From Terana coerulea (taxonomy: Eukaryota > Basidiomycota > Agaricomycetes > Polyporales > Phanerochaetaceae), in NCBI GenBank assembly GCA_024811115.1, contig JAKOGH010001195.1:789168-853167 (forward strand): 64,000 nt of DNA, read 5' to 3'. Below, one piece after another: positions 1-11,574 of the stretch. The notes beneath the pieces were generated by a model. It searched no databases, was not told where the DNA came from, and saw only the letters and a list, made by a program, of their open reading frames with translations. The stretch's first letter is position 1, and every line of letters begins with the position of its first letter. Both the position numbers and the translations under genes were made by a program.

Positions 1-152
1 CAGGAATACGGCGCGGGAGGATCTGGTGAGACCTGTGCTTCGTGCGCCGAAATCATGAGCCAGCAGAAAGCTTCAGCCAGGAGCTCCGGTGGGAGGTCAA
101 ATATTGAGCGCGTGCTTCGCGGAGGGCAGTCTTTGCATGCATCAGTGCGCAT
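1..152 (-). CDS. F-box protein, N-terminal part (cut by window edge)
   Basis: Only the first about 50 codons lie in the window; the gene continues to the left. The minus-strand reading starts at an ATG at 150-152 and soon shows the F-box hallmark DLPPELLAEAF followed by CWLMISAHEAQ. It is a close paralog of the gene at 1748-3341, whose matching start gives MSTNAREE against MRTDACKD here, both 18 residues before the DLPPEL motif. F-box proteins couple substrates to SCF ubiquitin ligases through Skp1. A second conserved stretch upstream (about 240-307, minus) also matches the other copy, so an upstream exon is possible and the start is not certain. Confidence 0.6.
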   Translation of the reverse strand, partial: MRTDACKDCPPRSTRSIFDLPPELLAEAFCWLMISAHEAQVSPDPPAPYS

Positions 153-619
153 ACACAGATCAACTGAAGAGAATGCACACCTTGTTTGGTGCGGTCCCGT
201 ACTTTGTACACGCAAGCTGGCCTAGCAAGCACCACTGAGGTCGTGCCACTGGGAGTGAGCCCGGTATCCTGAGCGGGCACCGCATCGTCTTGCGAGCTCA
301 TAACCATTCAGCAGGATAGGCAAGTCTAATAAGGCGATCAACTGCTCTGAAACGTTCAGTGGTGGAGGTTTGCTTCGAGTTGAGTGCGGCGAAGAGATGC
401 TTCGCGTATAAGCGCCAACCGTCGTGACTCCCGGCATAACGCGCGTCAGTCAGCTTAGGGACAATTCCCACACCACGATGTCCGAGGGGTCAATGTTGTA
501 GATAGTGGTTCGCGTACAAATATAAGTCATGCCCATCGCGCGTGTTTGTGGGCTATGAAACACTTTTCACGCCATAAAACTGTCAGAATAGGCTCGAACC
601 AGCCACCTTGCACGTAACA

Positions 620-1330
620 TAACAATATAATACTTTGCAAGGCGGCTGGGAGCACTGAACCGAGAGCGCGCAGACGAGAATTGAAACCCCGCAGATTTCT
701 CAAAGAGGAAGGTAGTCGTAGCGCCCACGCGCACTCCGCCGTTATATGCCTGAGCTGTTTATTGAGCAAAGATTTTACTTATATTATACCATGCTTAGGA
801 AGCCGTTTGTAATAATTACGTATACTACTCAGAAGTCAATCACGCCGAAATCAGTGCGAAAGCATGCAAACTCGTCAAACATAACCCCTTTATGGCTTAT
901 CCGGCAGCTTGACGGTTTGTATAGCCTTAAAGTGGCAGAGGCCGTAGCAATCGAGAATTTTGATGATCTCCGAGAAAGCGTGAGTATTTTTGTATGCAAA
1001 GACCCTCAGGCTAGCAGGGGAAGCTATACATGTTAAGGGTTTAATTTCATTCACAAACACTAGTATACTAGCCAGCTCGCTCCTAAGGATGGTGACTACC
1101 TTCTATTCTGCTACAGCCTCTCTCAACTTTATCTCTGCCTTTTTACGCCCAGTTTGCTCCTCCACAGCATTCCGTTGCTGTTGCAATAACTCACAGAGTG
1201 CCGTCCGCGAGTTCTGGTGCGCACGTGGCGACCTGCCTCTTTGGGAAATCTGCGGGGTTTGAATTCTCGTGTGCGCGCGCTCGACCGAGTTCTGCCAGTC
1301 CCGCTGGTCGCTATTAAGAATAACGTACCT
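620..1330. repeat. Inverted repeat, arms of about 110-120 bp with a 470-bp spacer
   Basis: The reverse complement of about 625-740 closely matches about 1207-1325, including AGAAATCTGCGGGGTTTCAA against GGAAATCTGCGGGGTTTGAA. The spacer (745-1200) has no convincing coding sequence. The arms sit between two F-box copies. This looks like a decayed fold-back or MITE-like element, but I see no clear target duplication. Confidence 0.6.
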
Positions 1331-1347
1331 CAAAGTACGTTCTTAAG
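1313..1347. repeat. Short perfect-stem hairpin
   Basis: ACGTAC and GTACGTT form a stem around a CTCAAA loop, extended outward by TTAAGAA and TTCTTAA with a TA bulge. It lies at the outer end of the right arm of the 620-1330 inverted repeat. Function is unknown; it could be the terminus of that element. Confidence 0.45.
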
Positions 1348-1747
1348 AGCTACCTGCGGGCTGGTAACGAGTCTACTGTCAGAATACGGCTTAAGTAATT
1401 ATCAACATCATCGGCATAGCCTTCGAATCTCCGAGTCAGAACTCCAATTTGAAGCAGTACTTACTTTCCCTCCCTAGTAGCATATTGCTGAATAATGCAG
1501 AATCTCAAACTGACACTCCAATTATCGTAGCTCACGCGATTCCGTAGCTTCTGGCGAGTGTGGTGAAATAAGCTCGCCGCCACAGGTCCCTCATGTGCTT
1601 TTGGAGGCCGCCTGTTAAGCCCCGCCTTCGCCTCGTGTGGCGCAACTAACTCCAGAAACGAAGACTACAATTATCACCCCAGCAAACCTCAGCTACTAAG
1701 AGCTGCAGCGCCCTACGCTCGAAACACAACTTGTGCTCTTCTCCGCC
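1348..1747. other. Intergenic, nothing recognised
   Basis: No coding sequence, RNA or repeat is supported. The segment lies downstream of the minus-strand F-box gene and probably holds its 3' end. Confidence 0.4.
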
Positions 1748-3341
1748 TCACCGAAGGTCTTCCCGAGAGACGCTGATAGCAACCCCGCTCTCAGGCTCGT
1801 AGCCCAGCTTCGAGTGATAAAGAATCTTGAACTGTACGTCCGGGTGATGAAGCTGGCGCGTTTCCATAGCTCGATGCAACGAGTGTATATGGAAGTAGCT
1901 TTCCGGCAGGGAGTCCGCGGCCACGCCCCCGCTTTCACCTCGTAGAGCGACAAGAGTGCCAGATTGGGAAGCAGCGACCGCATGTCTTCGGCGACGCGGA
2001 TGGCAGCGATCTCCGACGCTGTCTGGTCCTTCCATGAGTTGTAAGCAAGCCCGACCTCCACGATGGAGGGAGATAGAGAGAACAGTTGCACGCGGTCGAC
2101 GGCACTCTTGGGGGAAAAGTTGTCGGATATAAGCACATGTTGTATCTCGGCCAAGGGTAGTTGCTGGAGGAGATGCGCAATGTCCTGGGTGCGGATTGCA
2201 ACGTCTGCAAGCTCCAGCAGGGGCGCGTCACTGCAGGAAAACAGGTAGGAGTACATGCAGTCCAGCGACTGGAGCTCGCTCCATAGCATTACCGAGATAT
2301 AGGACATCTGGCTGTCACGATTCCAGTCAATCAGAACAACGAGACTCCGGAACAATGGCGGTATGCCGAGAGTGCCCTGTCCGCTTAGTTTGGAGGTAAT
2401 GATGTTGATCTGTGCGTCGTCTAGTTCGCCATCCTGCATCGCTAGAGAGGTGTCGGCGGGATAGGTGATGTAGTGGAGGACGTGCGTCCCGTACAGCACG
2501 GTGTCGCTGGTGAGGGCGACCCGACGGAGCTGCGGGAGCGTGGAAACCTTTTGCGAGCCGCGAGCAACGCCCAGTCGTCGTCCAGTCCAGTACGTACGAA
2601 GTGGGCGTTGTATCCGGTGAGGGTGAGCTCCTGCAGGCACGGGAGCGACCCCAATACAGCAGCAAACTCCGAGGCAGCGAGGTTGATGTAGCCGCCGTAG
2701 AGTTCGAGCCGGCACAGAGTCGGCACGAGCACCCCACGGATGCTCGGGAGCTGCGCATCGCGGCACACCAGGTTGTGAAGCTGAGGGAAGGCCACGCCTC
2801 GGAAGAGTGGTAAATTCTCGCCCTCTGGTTTGGGAGCAAACCGAAAAGGCAGGGGAGGCATCCGGAGCACAAGGAAGCGCATAGGCGAGACACCGCGGCC
2901 TTCGGACTCCAACGTGCGGAGAGCGTCGAAGCTTGCCTCAGTAATCGCTAAATCTGCGTTGCAGACACGCCCAAGGTTCTGGAGGATGACATTGTTGCAT
3001 GCGGCGACGTCTGCAGAGTCCTTTGCCAGCGAGCGGTACTTGCGACGGAGCACAGTTACCGGAAGGCTGCCAGACCTAGCCAGCATTTCCTGTACGCATT
3101 CCAGGCGGGTGAGATAGATGATGGTAGACAACCGCGGGTAGTGCAATGCAGCCTGTCGCCAGCTCTGGCACACAAACCGGACGACGAGCCAGGAGTACGG
3201 TGCAGGTGGATATGGTGAGGCCTGGGCCTCGTGCACCGAAATCATGAGCCAGTGGAATGCCTCTGCCAGGAGCTCTGGTGGAAGGTCAGATATTGAGGGT
3301 GCATTTGGTGATGTGTGTTCTTCACGTGCATTAGTGGACAT
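1748..3341 (-). pseudogene. F-box protein with two frame shifts
   Basis: The protein starts MSTNAREE at 3341 and carries an F-box (SDLPPELLAEAFHWL, then VCQSWRQAALHYPRL) followed by leucine-rich segments such as LPCLQELTLTGY and LPQLRRVALTSD. The frame changes twice. One change is at an A run (plus-strand TTTT at 2549-2552), where DDDWALLA must join SQKVSTLPQLRRV. The other is at a run of five C on the plus strand (1926-1930), where LLSLYE must join GGVAADSLPESY. With those shifts the gene ends ISVSREDLR at 1748. It could be a decaying copy or an intact gene with assembly indels. An upstream peptide (3430-3515, minus; MVDSLQDNE) resembles the one upstream of the 1-152 copy, so a 5' exon may exist. 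Confidence 0.65.
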
Positions 3342-3803
3342 ATCCATATTGAACATAGAGATACACACCAAGGCCCGTGCGTGTCTGTACTAAGTGCCCA
3401 AGGGTTGGAGTGCCAAGTTCTGCTGTGCAACTTTCGATAACGCTGCTGGAGGTGAGACCGATAGTATCTCGAGCTTGCATCTCGTTATCTTGCAAGCTAT
3501 CGACCATTCGGCAATATAGGCTGATCTTGTAGAGTGACAGGCCTGGCAATGGTTTCGAGACGTCTAGTGACGGCCCGGGACGCTTGCCTCAAGTTGTAGG
3601 AGCGGTTCGCCGCGTGGAATTTCCAACTCCGAACCTCCCAGGCAGAACAGATGTACGCGCGCTCGCTGACTAATATCGATAAATATTCCCACGCTATCTG
3701 AACGAGGAAACGATCAATCCAGGCTTGCCGCAGGTAAAGTGATATATGTAGTGTTTGGGTAACAGACTCACATCTCCACATGCATTGGTAAACCAGAGTT
3801 CAA
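3342..3803. other. Intergenic with possible upstream exon of the F-box gene
   Basis: The minus strand at about 3430-3515 encodes a peptide beginning MVDSLQDNEMQARDTIGLTS. It resembles MVMSSQDDAVPAQDTGLTPS upstream of the first F-box copy (about 240-307, minus). Conservation suggests coding, but I could not fix an intron joining it to the F-box exon. The rest shows nothing. Confidence 0.35.
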
Positions 3804-5692
3804 TCAGGTGTGATACCTGTTTGAGAACAATAGATTTATTGAATACGCAGTCAGGATAATCATCATCACAATCATGAGGGCGTATTGCGGGACAAGGAGG
3901 GCAGAGATGTGCTCCGCGGAGCCAGTACCTGAGTATACCTGCGTCAAATACACCTGCGACGTCGCAGTGGGCATACAGGCGAAGAATCTGTGGAAAGGGT
4001 GGTGTGTTAGCCACATGTATTCAGACATTTGGGAAGGATCGTACATGCAGACGAACCGCAAGACCTTGTCCTCTGCATCGATGACCCTTACGTGCGTGAG
4101 GCCCTGGCAGATCAGCACGCCGAGCACGGGTGACAGCACGATCTTTGTGAGCGCGAGAGCGCCGATCGCACCAGCGGGCAGCGTACGCCACGCGCTGCGC
4201 GGGATGTGTAGCCTTGCCAGCGCGGAGCCGAGGCAGATGAGCCCGAGTGGAACGCTGGCCGCGCCGGCGAAGCTCGCCGTGTCGAGGACAAACGCCAGCG
4301 GCGGCTGCCCGTCCGGCGCATTTGGTATCGGGGAGTTGGGCACGGGCACGAGCAGGCCCTTGAGCGGCGCGATGAGCGCGATGGCGAATGCGAACAACAC
4401 CGAGAGTGACGCGGGTGAGAGGGGGCTGCCAAGAAACGCGCGCGCGGCCTGCAGGCACCGACGCTGGAGGGAGAGGCGCGTGTGCGACAAGGCGATCGAG
4501 GGTGCGCCGGTGGCAAAGCGCACCTCTTTGTGGGCGGCAGCTTGTTCTGGATGCTGAGGATATATTGGTGATGGAGGACGGGAGGGCTCCTGGGCGGTGA
4601 CGGTCAAAGCGTCATCGCCACCTGCGCTCAAGATAGGCAGCTCTTGTAGAGGCTCGATGGGGTTCGAGCACGCCTCCGTACAAGGGCTCGACAATGCAGG
4701 CGCGACCTTCTCACTTCCACGAGAAGAAGCCGCACTGTCTGAGAAGCCTTCATCGGCAGCACTGCAATGTGGTTTTCGGTGGCCTCTGCGCCTAAGTGCG
4801 GACGAAAGATATGAAGGCAGATATACCCAGCCGCTAATAAAAGCATTTCGCCTCATCCTCGTGGCCTCTCGCATTTCTTCGTCCTCGACCTCAGGACCGA
4901 CAAAATCCCAGGCGATGAGCCGGTTTCCTCCGAAGGGGAAAAGCGTCACCTAGACAAAGCCATTCAGTGCATCCGTCAATGATTTCATGGTATATGTGCT
5001 CACAAAGAATACAAAAATGGATGCAGATATGTAGGCCACGGCTATGTTTGGATCGGTGGAGGGGTTAAATGGCGGCCCTGACATAACACTCATGACCACA
5101 GCAGTCGCTACGAAATATAAGTGGATGTTTATAGGATTTGATATGACGTGATGCTTACGGAGGTCTGCATAATTGCTCCATCCACCTGCCGCCAGAATGC
5201 CATAGCGGAACCGGTGAGGAACCCAGAAGAACTGCTTGACAACCCACGCCAGTAAGATGCCCATTCCCTCATATATAAAGGCTACGAGGAAGAGAGGACC
5301 TGACAACCAGAAAAAAGCTCGGCGGAGGGCTGTGTTCTGCATGCATAGCTACGCACCCAGTGTCCCAATATTGCTGACCGAGAAGGCAGGGACGATCTTC
5401 GAGAACATTAAGCATGGTAGAGTGATTTTCTGCGCAATGAGAAAAAGTGAGATAAAGACCAGCTTCGTAGAGTACTCTTATTGAGACGAACCAAGAGGAG
5501 TTGGCCTGCTGCTTTGGAGGCAACGATAGGGAATATGTCCGCTTTGGTGATGACAAAGCCGAAGCCTACAGATATAATTCTGTGTCACGTAAGTATGCTC
5601 GAGTCAGCAACCTGCACAGATCAACGAAGTGCAGCTTACAGTCGTAGTAGAGGGCGTACGGAGATCCAGATGATGGTGCCTATGGACAACAT
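3804..5692 (-). CDS. PIN-like/auxin efflux carrier family membrane transporter (Ecm3-like)
   Basis: Seven exons, all in phase, give 515 residues: 5640-5692, 5492-5579, 5430-side exon 5357-5429, 5159-5299, 5004-5107, 4045-4949 and 3804-3987. The N-terminal half is a bundle of hydrophobic helices (IIWISVRPLLRL, VGFGFVITKADIFP, ITLPCLMFSKIVPAF, GPLFLVAFIYEGMG). A long polar loop (about residues 185-300) follows, then a second helical block ending TATSQVYLTQVYSGTGSAEH and PQYALMIVMMIILTAY. This two-block layout is that of the auxin efflux carrier (Mem_trans) family. Fungal members sit in the ER or plasma membrane and their substrates are largely unknown. The start MLSIGTIIWISV matches the family N-terminus. 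No frame breaks are seen. Confidence 0.88.
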
Positions 5693-5969
5693 TTCGGATC
5701 TCGAGTCATAAAATCAACGTCGCCGAGGCCGTCGTGGAGGTGGGATGGAGAAGACAGCCATTGTCCAGTTTTCGGTCGAATCTTATAGTACTTGTGGTCT
5801 CCCAAGATAACGGGCAACGTCGAGGCGGAACGCCGCACCAGGCCTATGTCGTCGACCGGCCGACAACCGAGTCGGACAAAAGTGAAGCCATGAAAATCAA
5901 CCGCCGCTCTTCAGCGCGGCTTGCCGCCCGCGCCACGGAGTTCCGGAGGATGCCGACATTTCCATGCAA
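5693..5969. other. Intergenic upstream of the transporter
   Basis: Likely promoter and 5' UTR of the minus-strand transporter. No gene or repeat is supported. Confidence 0.3.
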
Positions 5970-8075
5970 GGCCAAGTGCGCCCAGAAAGTCCGGCCGGCT
6001 GGGCCTCCCGTTCGCGGAACATGTCCCGAACGTGTTCGCGAACAGCCGCCCCAATCTAGTGGCCAGCCGTGACAATGATATTTGCCATGCGTGACCCGCT
6101 TTTTGCTCCTCGGCCATTTTGGGCAGTCGCGTATAGTTTGGCGCTGCCTGCAAATTCCCTCGGGCGTGCGAATCTCGACATTCACCGCTTTGCCAAGCCC
6201 GCGACGCACATAAAATCTACCAAATCTACCTCAGATCTTCATCAGTGTACTGTACCGAGACCCGCGGTGCTTGACATGCCGCATTCAGACAAGGTGGCCA
6301 CTTACACTGTATATAGTACTAACACTGCGGAACCCAAGAGATAAATCCCGGGGATTTATGGTGTAAACACGTGGTGGTCTGAAACAAAATGGCCAGCATA
6401 AGTCACGCGCATTAATTAGATATTCCTTTTTGGAGATATATGCCTTAAATGAACGCGTAAATCTACCTGACCAACTCTATATCCTTCCCCAATAACTCAC
6501 AGAGCTTTACTCTGAGAATAAATCCCTCATATCTCTCGTAGCTTTTCTGTGGATTTATAATGGGCACATTACTTGTAGGCAACAAGATAAATTGACTAGA
6601 TAAATAAAAACAAGTTGCACATGTATCCAGCATGAACTAGGCGGAGGTCTTCAGAATACGTCTGCAGAATTTATTGTGGCAATATATTCCACCTAACGCA
6701 GTAAGAGATATTGAGGACATATGGTTGATGTAAGTAAGATAAAGAACACAGATATATTCATCATAAATCATATACCACATATCTCCAGGATAAATCCAGC
6801 AGGACCTCGGACACTTAGAAACAAAGATGTCTGCAGAAGATAGTAGTTAGTCGCATTCAACATAAGCCTTTTGACTATGGACATTAAACACACAATGTGC
6901 ATCGGTAGATTCACAAGCAATTGCAAATCTAGTGAGAGCTATCAACTTTTGTATACTTTGCACAATGGCGGCGTATTCGTAGAACTTCATTGCCTAAGTT
7001 AACGACCTCAGCCAGACTGCGCTGTTTTGACATTAGCTAGTGTTAGCATCATCAGTCAGAGTTCCCATCGGGCATAAACATATAAGTGCTTACCACAGTG
7101 TAGTGTTTTGTATGACGCAAACCCGTGCTTCATTGCTGCTATTGTGTGATGTATGCAAAAGTTCAAAATAGTCCTTACTAGATTTGCAATTGTATCTGAA
7201 TATACCAATGTGCGTACTAGTAAGTTTGTTGTCAGTAATCAAAAGTCTCACATTGAATGAGTCTATGTCTAACTACTACATTCAGCAGACATCTATGTTT
7301 CTAAGTGTCTGAGGTCCTGCTGGATTTATCCTGGAGATATATGGTACATGATTTATGATGAATATATCTGCATTCTTTATCTTACTTATGTTGACCATGT
7401 GTTCTCAATATCTTTTGCTGAGTTAGGTGGAATATATTGCCACAATAAATCCTGTGGATGTATTCTGAAGACCTCTGTCTATTTTATGCTGGATACATGT
7501 ACAACTTGTTTTGTATTTGTCCAAGGAATTTATCTTGTTGCTTATAAGTAATGTGCCCATTATAAATCCACGGAACGGCTACGAGAGATACAAGGGATTT
7601 ATTGTCAGAATAAAGCTCTGTGAGTTATCGGAGAAGGATACAGAGTTAGGTGCGCAGATTTACGCATTCATTTAAGTTGTATATCTCCTGAAATGGAATA
7701 TTTAATCAATCCACGTGACTTATGCCGGCCATTTTGTTTCAGACTCCCACGTGTTGACACGATAAATCCTAGGGATTTATCTCTTGGGTTCCGCAGTGTA
7801 AGGGCGGCCGGGGCTACAAGTACTGTGAGAGCGATCACTGGATTAATACAACTGAATACTATGGGCGGCCGACAGTATAGTACATTACTTACCGGGGAAC
7901 AAAGTGAGTGTACTTAATGGGTACTGGTCATTGGCCTTGAGAGACCCTGGTCACGACAATAGGTCACGGTGACAGCCGCCGTGATGTTCGTCACCCTTGT
8001 TCGCGAACGTGTTCCGAACATGTTCGCCGAACAACCCTCCCAGCCGTCCGGACGTTCTCAGTGCGCCGCCCGCTG
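5970..8075. repeat. Outer inverted arms around the palindromic element
   Basis: About 5975-6045 is repeated in inverted orientation at about 7995-8070. Both contain a CCGGCGGCTGGG-like stretch and a run of the palindromic motif GTTCGCGAAC / GTTCCGAAC. Between these outer arms and the inner palindrome (6322-7799) the flanks are mostly dissimilar (about 260 bp left, 190 bp right), apart from a short GCC..CTTACACTG match just outside the inner ends. This suggests either one larger element with diverged segments or nested insertions. Confidence 0.5.
6322..7799. mobile_element. Long palindromic (fold-back/MITE-like) element, arms of about 680 bp
   Basis: The left arm (6322 to about 7000) reads almost the same as the reverse complement of the right arm (about 7120-7799). 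Both start ACACTGCGGAACCCAAGAGA and share long matches throughout. The arms differ by scattered substitutions and small indels, and only about 100 bp in the centre is unpaired. The element is strongly AT-rich against its flanks. ATAAATCC or its complement GGATTTAT recurs several times per arm, often as close inverted pairs, which resembles subterminal transposase-binding repeats. No transposase reading frame is present, so it is non-autonomous. I see no certain target-site duplication. Transcription through it would give a long hairpin RNA. Confidence 0.8.
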
Positions 8076-8327
8076 CTTCTTGACTCACCCTTGGAGATGT
8101 GGTTATGGAACACCTGCATAGCACTTACGGGATCAGGGACATAGCTCTATATCTGTCCGTGGCAAAATCTATTTCATACAGCCCGAAATGTCCCCGAAAG
8201 AGCCCAATACAATGGAAAGTTTGCCAGTGAGTCTACTGCGGTCACTGCAAAGCACGCTCAGCATGATTCTACTACTCTACAAAACGTAAGATCTACCGTA
8301 TGTGCGAAGTGCGTTGGGCCAGCATAA
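8076..8327. other. Intergenic, 3' side of the adenylating enzyme gene
   Basis: Nothing recognised. Confidence 0.3.
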
Positions 8328-10057
8328 TCAGCTTGCAGCCCCATATATCTTGTCGAGTTCCTCCTTGAACGCCTCTTCGACCGCCCTGCGTCGAATATTT
8401 CCCTTGGTCGTGGTGCGCGGAAGCGTTCCCTTAGGCACGACGACAACAAACTTCGTCGCCGTGATCCGCTCATGCAAGTATCTTCGTGCGTGGAAGTGCC
8501 TTGTCCGGCGGATGATGTCCTTCCTCAGCCGATCGTCGTCGCCCGGCGCCTTGGGCTCGACGAACAGCGCGGGGGATGGCCGACCGTTGCCCACGACGAC
8601 ACATGCGCTCACAAGGTCGCCGCACGTCTGCCGCACGTTCTCCTCGATCGCGCCAGTGTCGCAGCGCAGCGAGTTCTCGGACTTGATCCAGTCGTCGTCG
8701 CGCCCGCGGTAGACGTAGCCAGCGGGCGTGACCTCCTGGAATAGGTCTCCCGTGTGGAAGTGTCCATCCGCGTGACGCAGTGAGGGGTCTGGGCAGTCGC
8801 CCGAGTCCGCGCGGACGACGAGCTCAAGGAGCGCAGCATTGGCGTTCGCATGCGCGTCCGCTCGGGCACCGCTTGATGAAGACCCGGGCAGGACGAAGTT
8901 GTATGACGTTCCCTCTATCGCTCGTAGCAGCTGGGCGTTGGCGCCCTCGCCTCCAACGGAAAGCATCATGGCTCCGATCTCCGTGCTTCCAAAGAGGTTC
9001 CGCAGCCTGATGATGTTCGCCAAAGCCCACTTCTCCTCTTCCTGATCCAAGGGTAGCCCAGCGTACAAGACCTCATCAAGGCTCCGGAGAAGTTGCAGGA
9101 GCTTGATATTCTGTCTCGCATTGCGCAAGTGGGTGACGAGAAAAGTAGGGAATTGGTTGAGGCGGTTGAGTGAGCAAATATTGATCATGGAGATAAGCTC
9201 ATCCGAGGAAAAGGAGATGATGCTGGGCTGAATGGTGCAAGAGCCGTGTTGGAGCGAGCCGATGAGCATGAATGTCTGCGCGATGTGACACATGGATCCC
9301 CTGGAGTACATTAGTGAGACTATCGTGGAACAATACAGATATGCTTACATCCAGACCGAAACATCTTGGGCTTGGGAGCCCTTCTTCGGCCGGGAAACTT
9401 TCTCGGATTTGGACACGATGCTATCAACCCATCGAAGACTGCATGGTACGAGCTTGGGACTACCCGATGTCGACCCGGAAGTATGGAAAATCATGACTAC
9501 GTCATCTGCTGTCCGCCTGATATCGGATAGAGAAAGCAGCTCTTCCTCCTTGCCCTCACCGTCCACGACGTTTACGGCCGGATGCCGAGGCACGGGGCTA
9601 TTCGAGACGTCCACTTCGTACGACGGGTCGTATATCAGGAAGACCGCCTTTGCACGTTGCAAAAGCTGGTAGACGACATCCGGATTTGGCAGTCGCAACG
9701 AGAAGAGTTGTGGAACATAGCTTGCTCTTGCTACCCCGTATATGTGCAGGACATCGCGGTAGCTCAGACCGGCCAGCCTATGGGTAGCATAAGATCAGCT
9801 TGGTGAGAACGCATTCTACCACATCACACTTACCAGAGACCGACAACAGACTGCTGTGGCAGGCCGCCGGCGTTGAGTATACGAGCCCAAAATCTCGCAT
9901 ACGTTTCGACGTCGCGCTTGAACTGGGAGTATAATACCGGGCGCCAGTCTCTGACCTCAATACTGCCCGGCGAGAGGACTGGAAGTCGAAAGACAGCTCG
10001 GTCGGCATACTGTGAGGCGCTCTCCTCGAGCACATCTAGATGCGTCCTGAGGGCCAT
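8328..10057 (-). CDS. AMP-binding adenylate-forming enzyme (acyl-CoA synthetase/ligase-like)
   Basis: Three exons in phase (9834-10057, 9349-9777, 8328-9300) encode 541 residues. The P-loop-like adenylation motif FHTSGSTSGSPKLVP lies near residue 165. It is followed by MGSMCHIAQTFML, LRNLFGSTEIGAMMLS, the ATP-ribose binding segment GHFHTGDLFQEV and GRDDDWIKSENSLRCDT. The C-terminal lysine region is LPRTTTKGNIRRRAVEE. These enzymes activate a carboxylic acid with ATP; many then pass it to CoA or a carrier. No carrier or reductase domain is attached, so this is a stand-alone adenylation protein of the kind repeated in mushroom genomes. The substrate cannot be told from sequence. Confidence 0.88.
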
Positions 10058-11574
10058 CGCTTGCCAAAAAGAGGTTGCGGCGGATGGTGAGTGGATGAAC
10101 CTCTCGGGGTCGCGGCTACATGGTTTTATGCTGGCGGCTGGCGGACGAGCGGCGGCGCGTTGCTAGGTGTTGAACGTGCAATGATAGCGCGCAGCGCCAC
10201 AACGGGGCAGTATGCCTGATCTGGGCGAGGACATCTGGCAGATGGCAGATTCGCCGCCTCCGACGATGAGCATCGCCCAGTCACAGATGTTTTGAGGGCG
10301 GAGTGATTGCATGACAACGCCCATAGCCTGCAGCGCAAAGCGGTTCTGGTCAATAGCTGCATTGACAACACGAGGGAAAGTGTTACGGTTCATAACATCA
10401 CTCAATGAATCGTGTTCCATTGAAAATTCACTTGAAATGAATGTTTAATGGAACACGACCCGCGCCTCAACAGTACCGTCAACTGTCTGGAATCATGATA
10501 TGATCAGGTCCTGCCGTTCGTGAGGTAAAGTGTAGACAGCTTACAGTGTGGCAGGAGCAACAGTTCTCCCATTTTCAGCATCTTCTCCGCAGTAACACAC
10601 TATTCACCTGTTGTAGAGTTGCTGGTAGTTGGGTGGACAATGCGGAACATGCCAGTGCAAACCTGAAAGGCTGAGATGGACTGCCAGCGTCTTAGGACGT
10701 CGCGTGGCGATACTCGGCTATCGCCGAGAGGACGACCTTCCCAAAGCGGTAGCCATGCTGCGTTGGCAAGATTCTGAAAGAACCTCTTCTCGTATTTCAC
10801 TGTAATTTGGGCGACATCCCTTACTCTGTGCCTCCCTCAGTACTGCAAAAGGACGAAGAACTACCGCGCGCATTTCTCCTCGTTACACGCCTTTGCTCAA
10901 GATGAAGATCTAGTGGTGAAGGAAGTGCCTCTGCGCACCAAATGCGGACACTGCGCCTTGGTGGGAGAAGACCAGACATCGAATAACATGCTCTCTTCGA
11001 GTTTATGCTTAACTCAGGGACAACTACGATCAAAAGTTTGTCTTCTCATCTACTGCAGAGCCTAACACGGACCATTCGCAAGTGCCTAACAGCACATCCC
11101 GGGATCCGTGGTGTCACGAACTAGATCAAATGACAGATGATCTGCTGCTTGGTACCATTAATCTCTAAGATATTGAACATTCATGTAGGTCTTGTGCCTG
11201 ATCGCCTGCGTAGTGATGAACTCATGAAGCTCCAGGGATTCAAACGGGACGGTCAGCTTGCCATCATTCCGAAGAGCTGGTCCAGGCCCCTGAGTTCTCA
11301 CACAGGAGCCTTCTCAAACACACCGGGAAAGCTATTTAGACTAGGCTGCGTTTTGTGCATCCGAACAGCGCAGTGCATGTGACGGTCCCAGGTGACGCAC
11401 CAGCTGCGTTGGAATAGGAGGCTCGATAGGGGGCAAGAGTCTGCCAGTCTCACGAGACGCAGACAGGGGTCAAAGGGGTCTTATAAGATTCTCGGTCGTC
11501 ACGAATGAGGACCTTCCAGGTTCTCTTCCGACACCCGACCAATATCCAACTTTCAAACTCTTTGCTTGGCCATT
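10058..11574. other. About 1.5 kb without a supported gene
   Basis: It holds the 5' side of the adenylating enzyme gene and the promoter of the dehydrogenase. Small open frames exist: minus 10163-10420 (85 codons) and minus 10600-10800 (66 codons). They match no family I recognise, and I cannot support splice junctions linking them. Confidence 0.35.

Noticed and set aside
560..680. Possible minus-strand tRNA with GGTTCGAGCC
   Set aside because: No T-stem pairing and no acceptor stem; it lies in the arm of an inverted repeat.
7348..7551. Open frame inside the palindrome
   Set aside because: AT-rich chance frame; the mirror position in the other arm is not open in a matching way.
10163..10420. 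85-codon minus frame as a gene
   Set aside because: No recognisable family and no splice support to neighbours.
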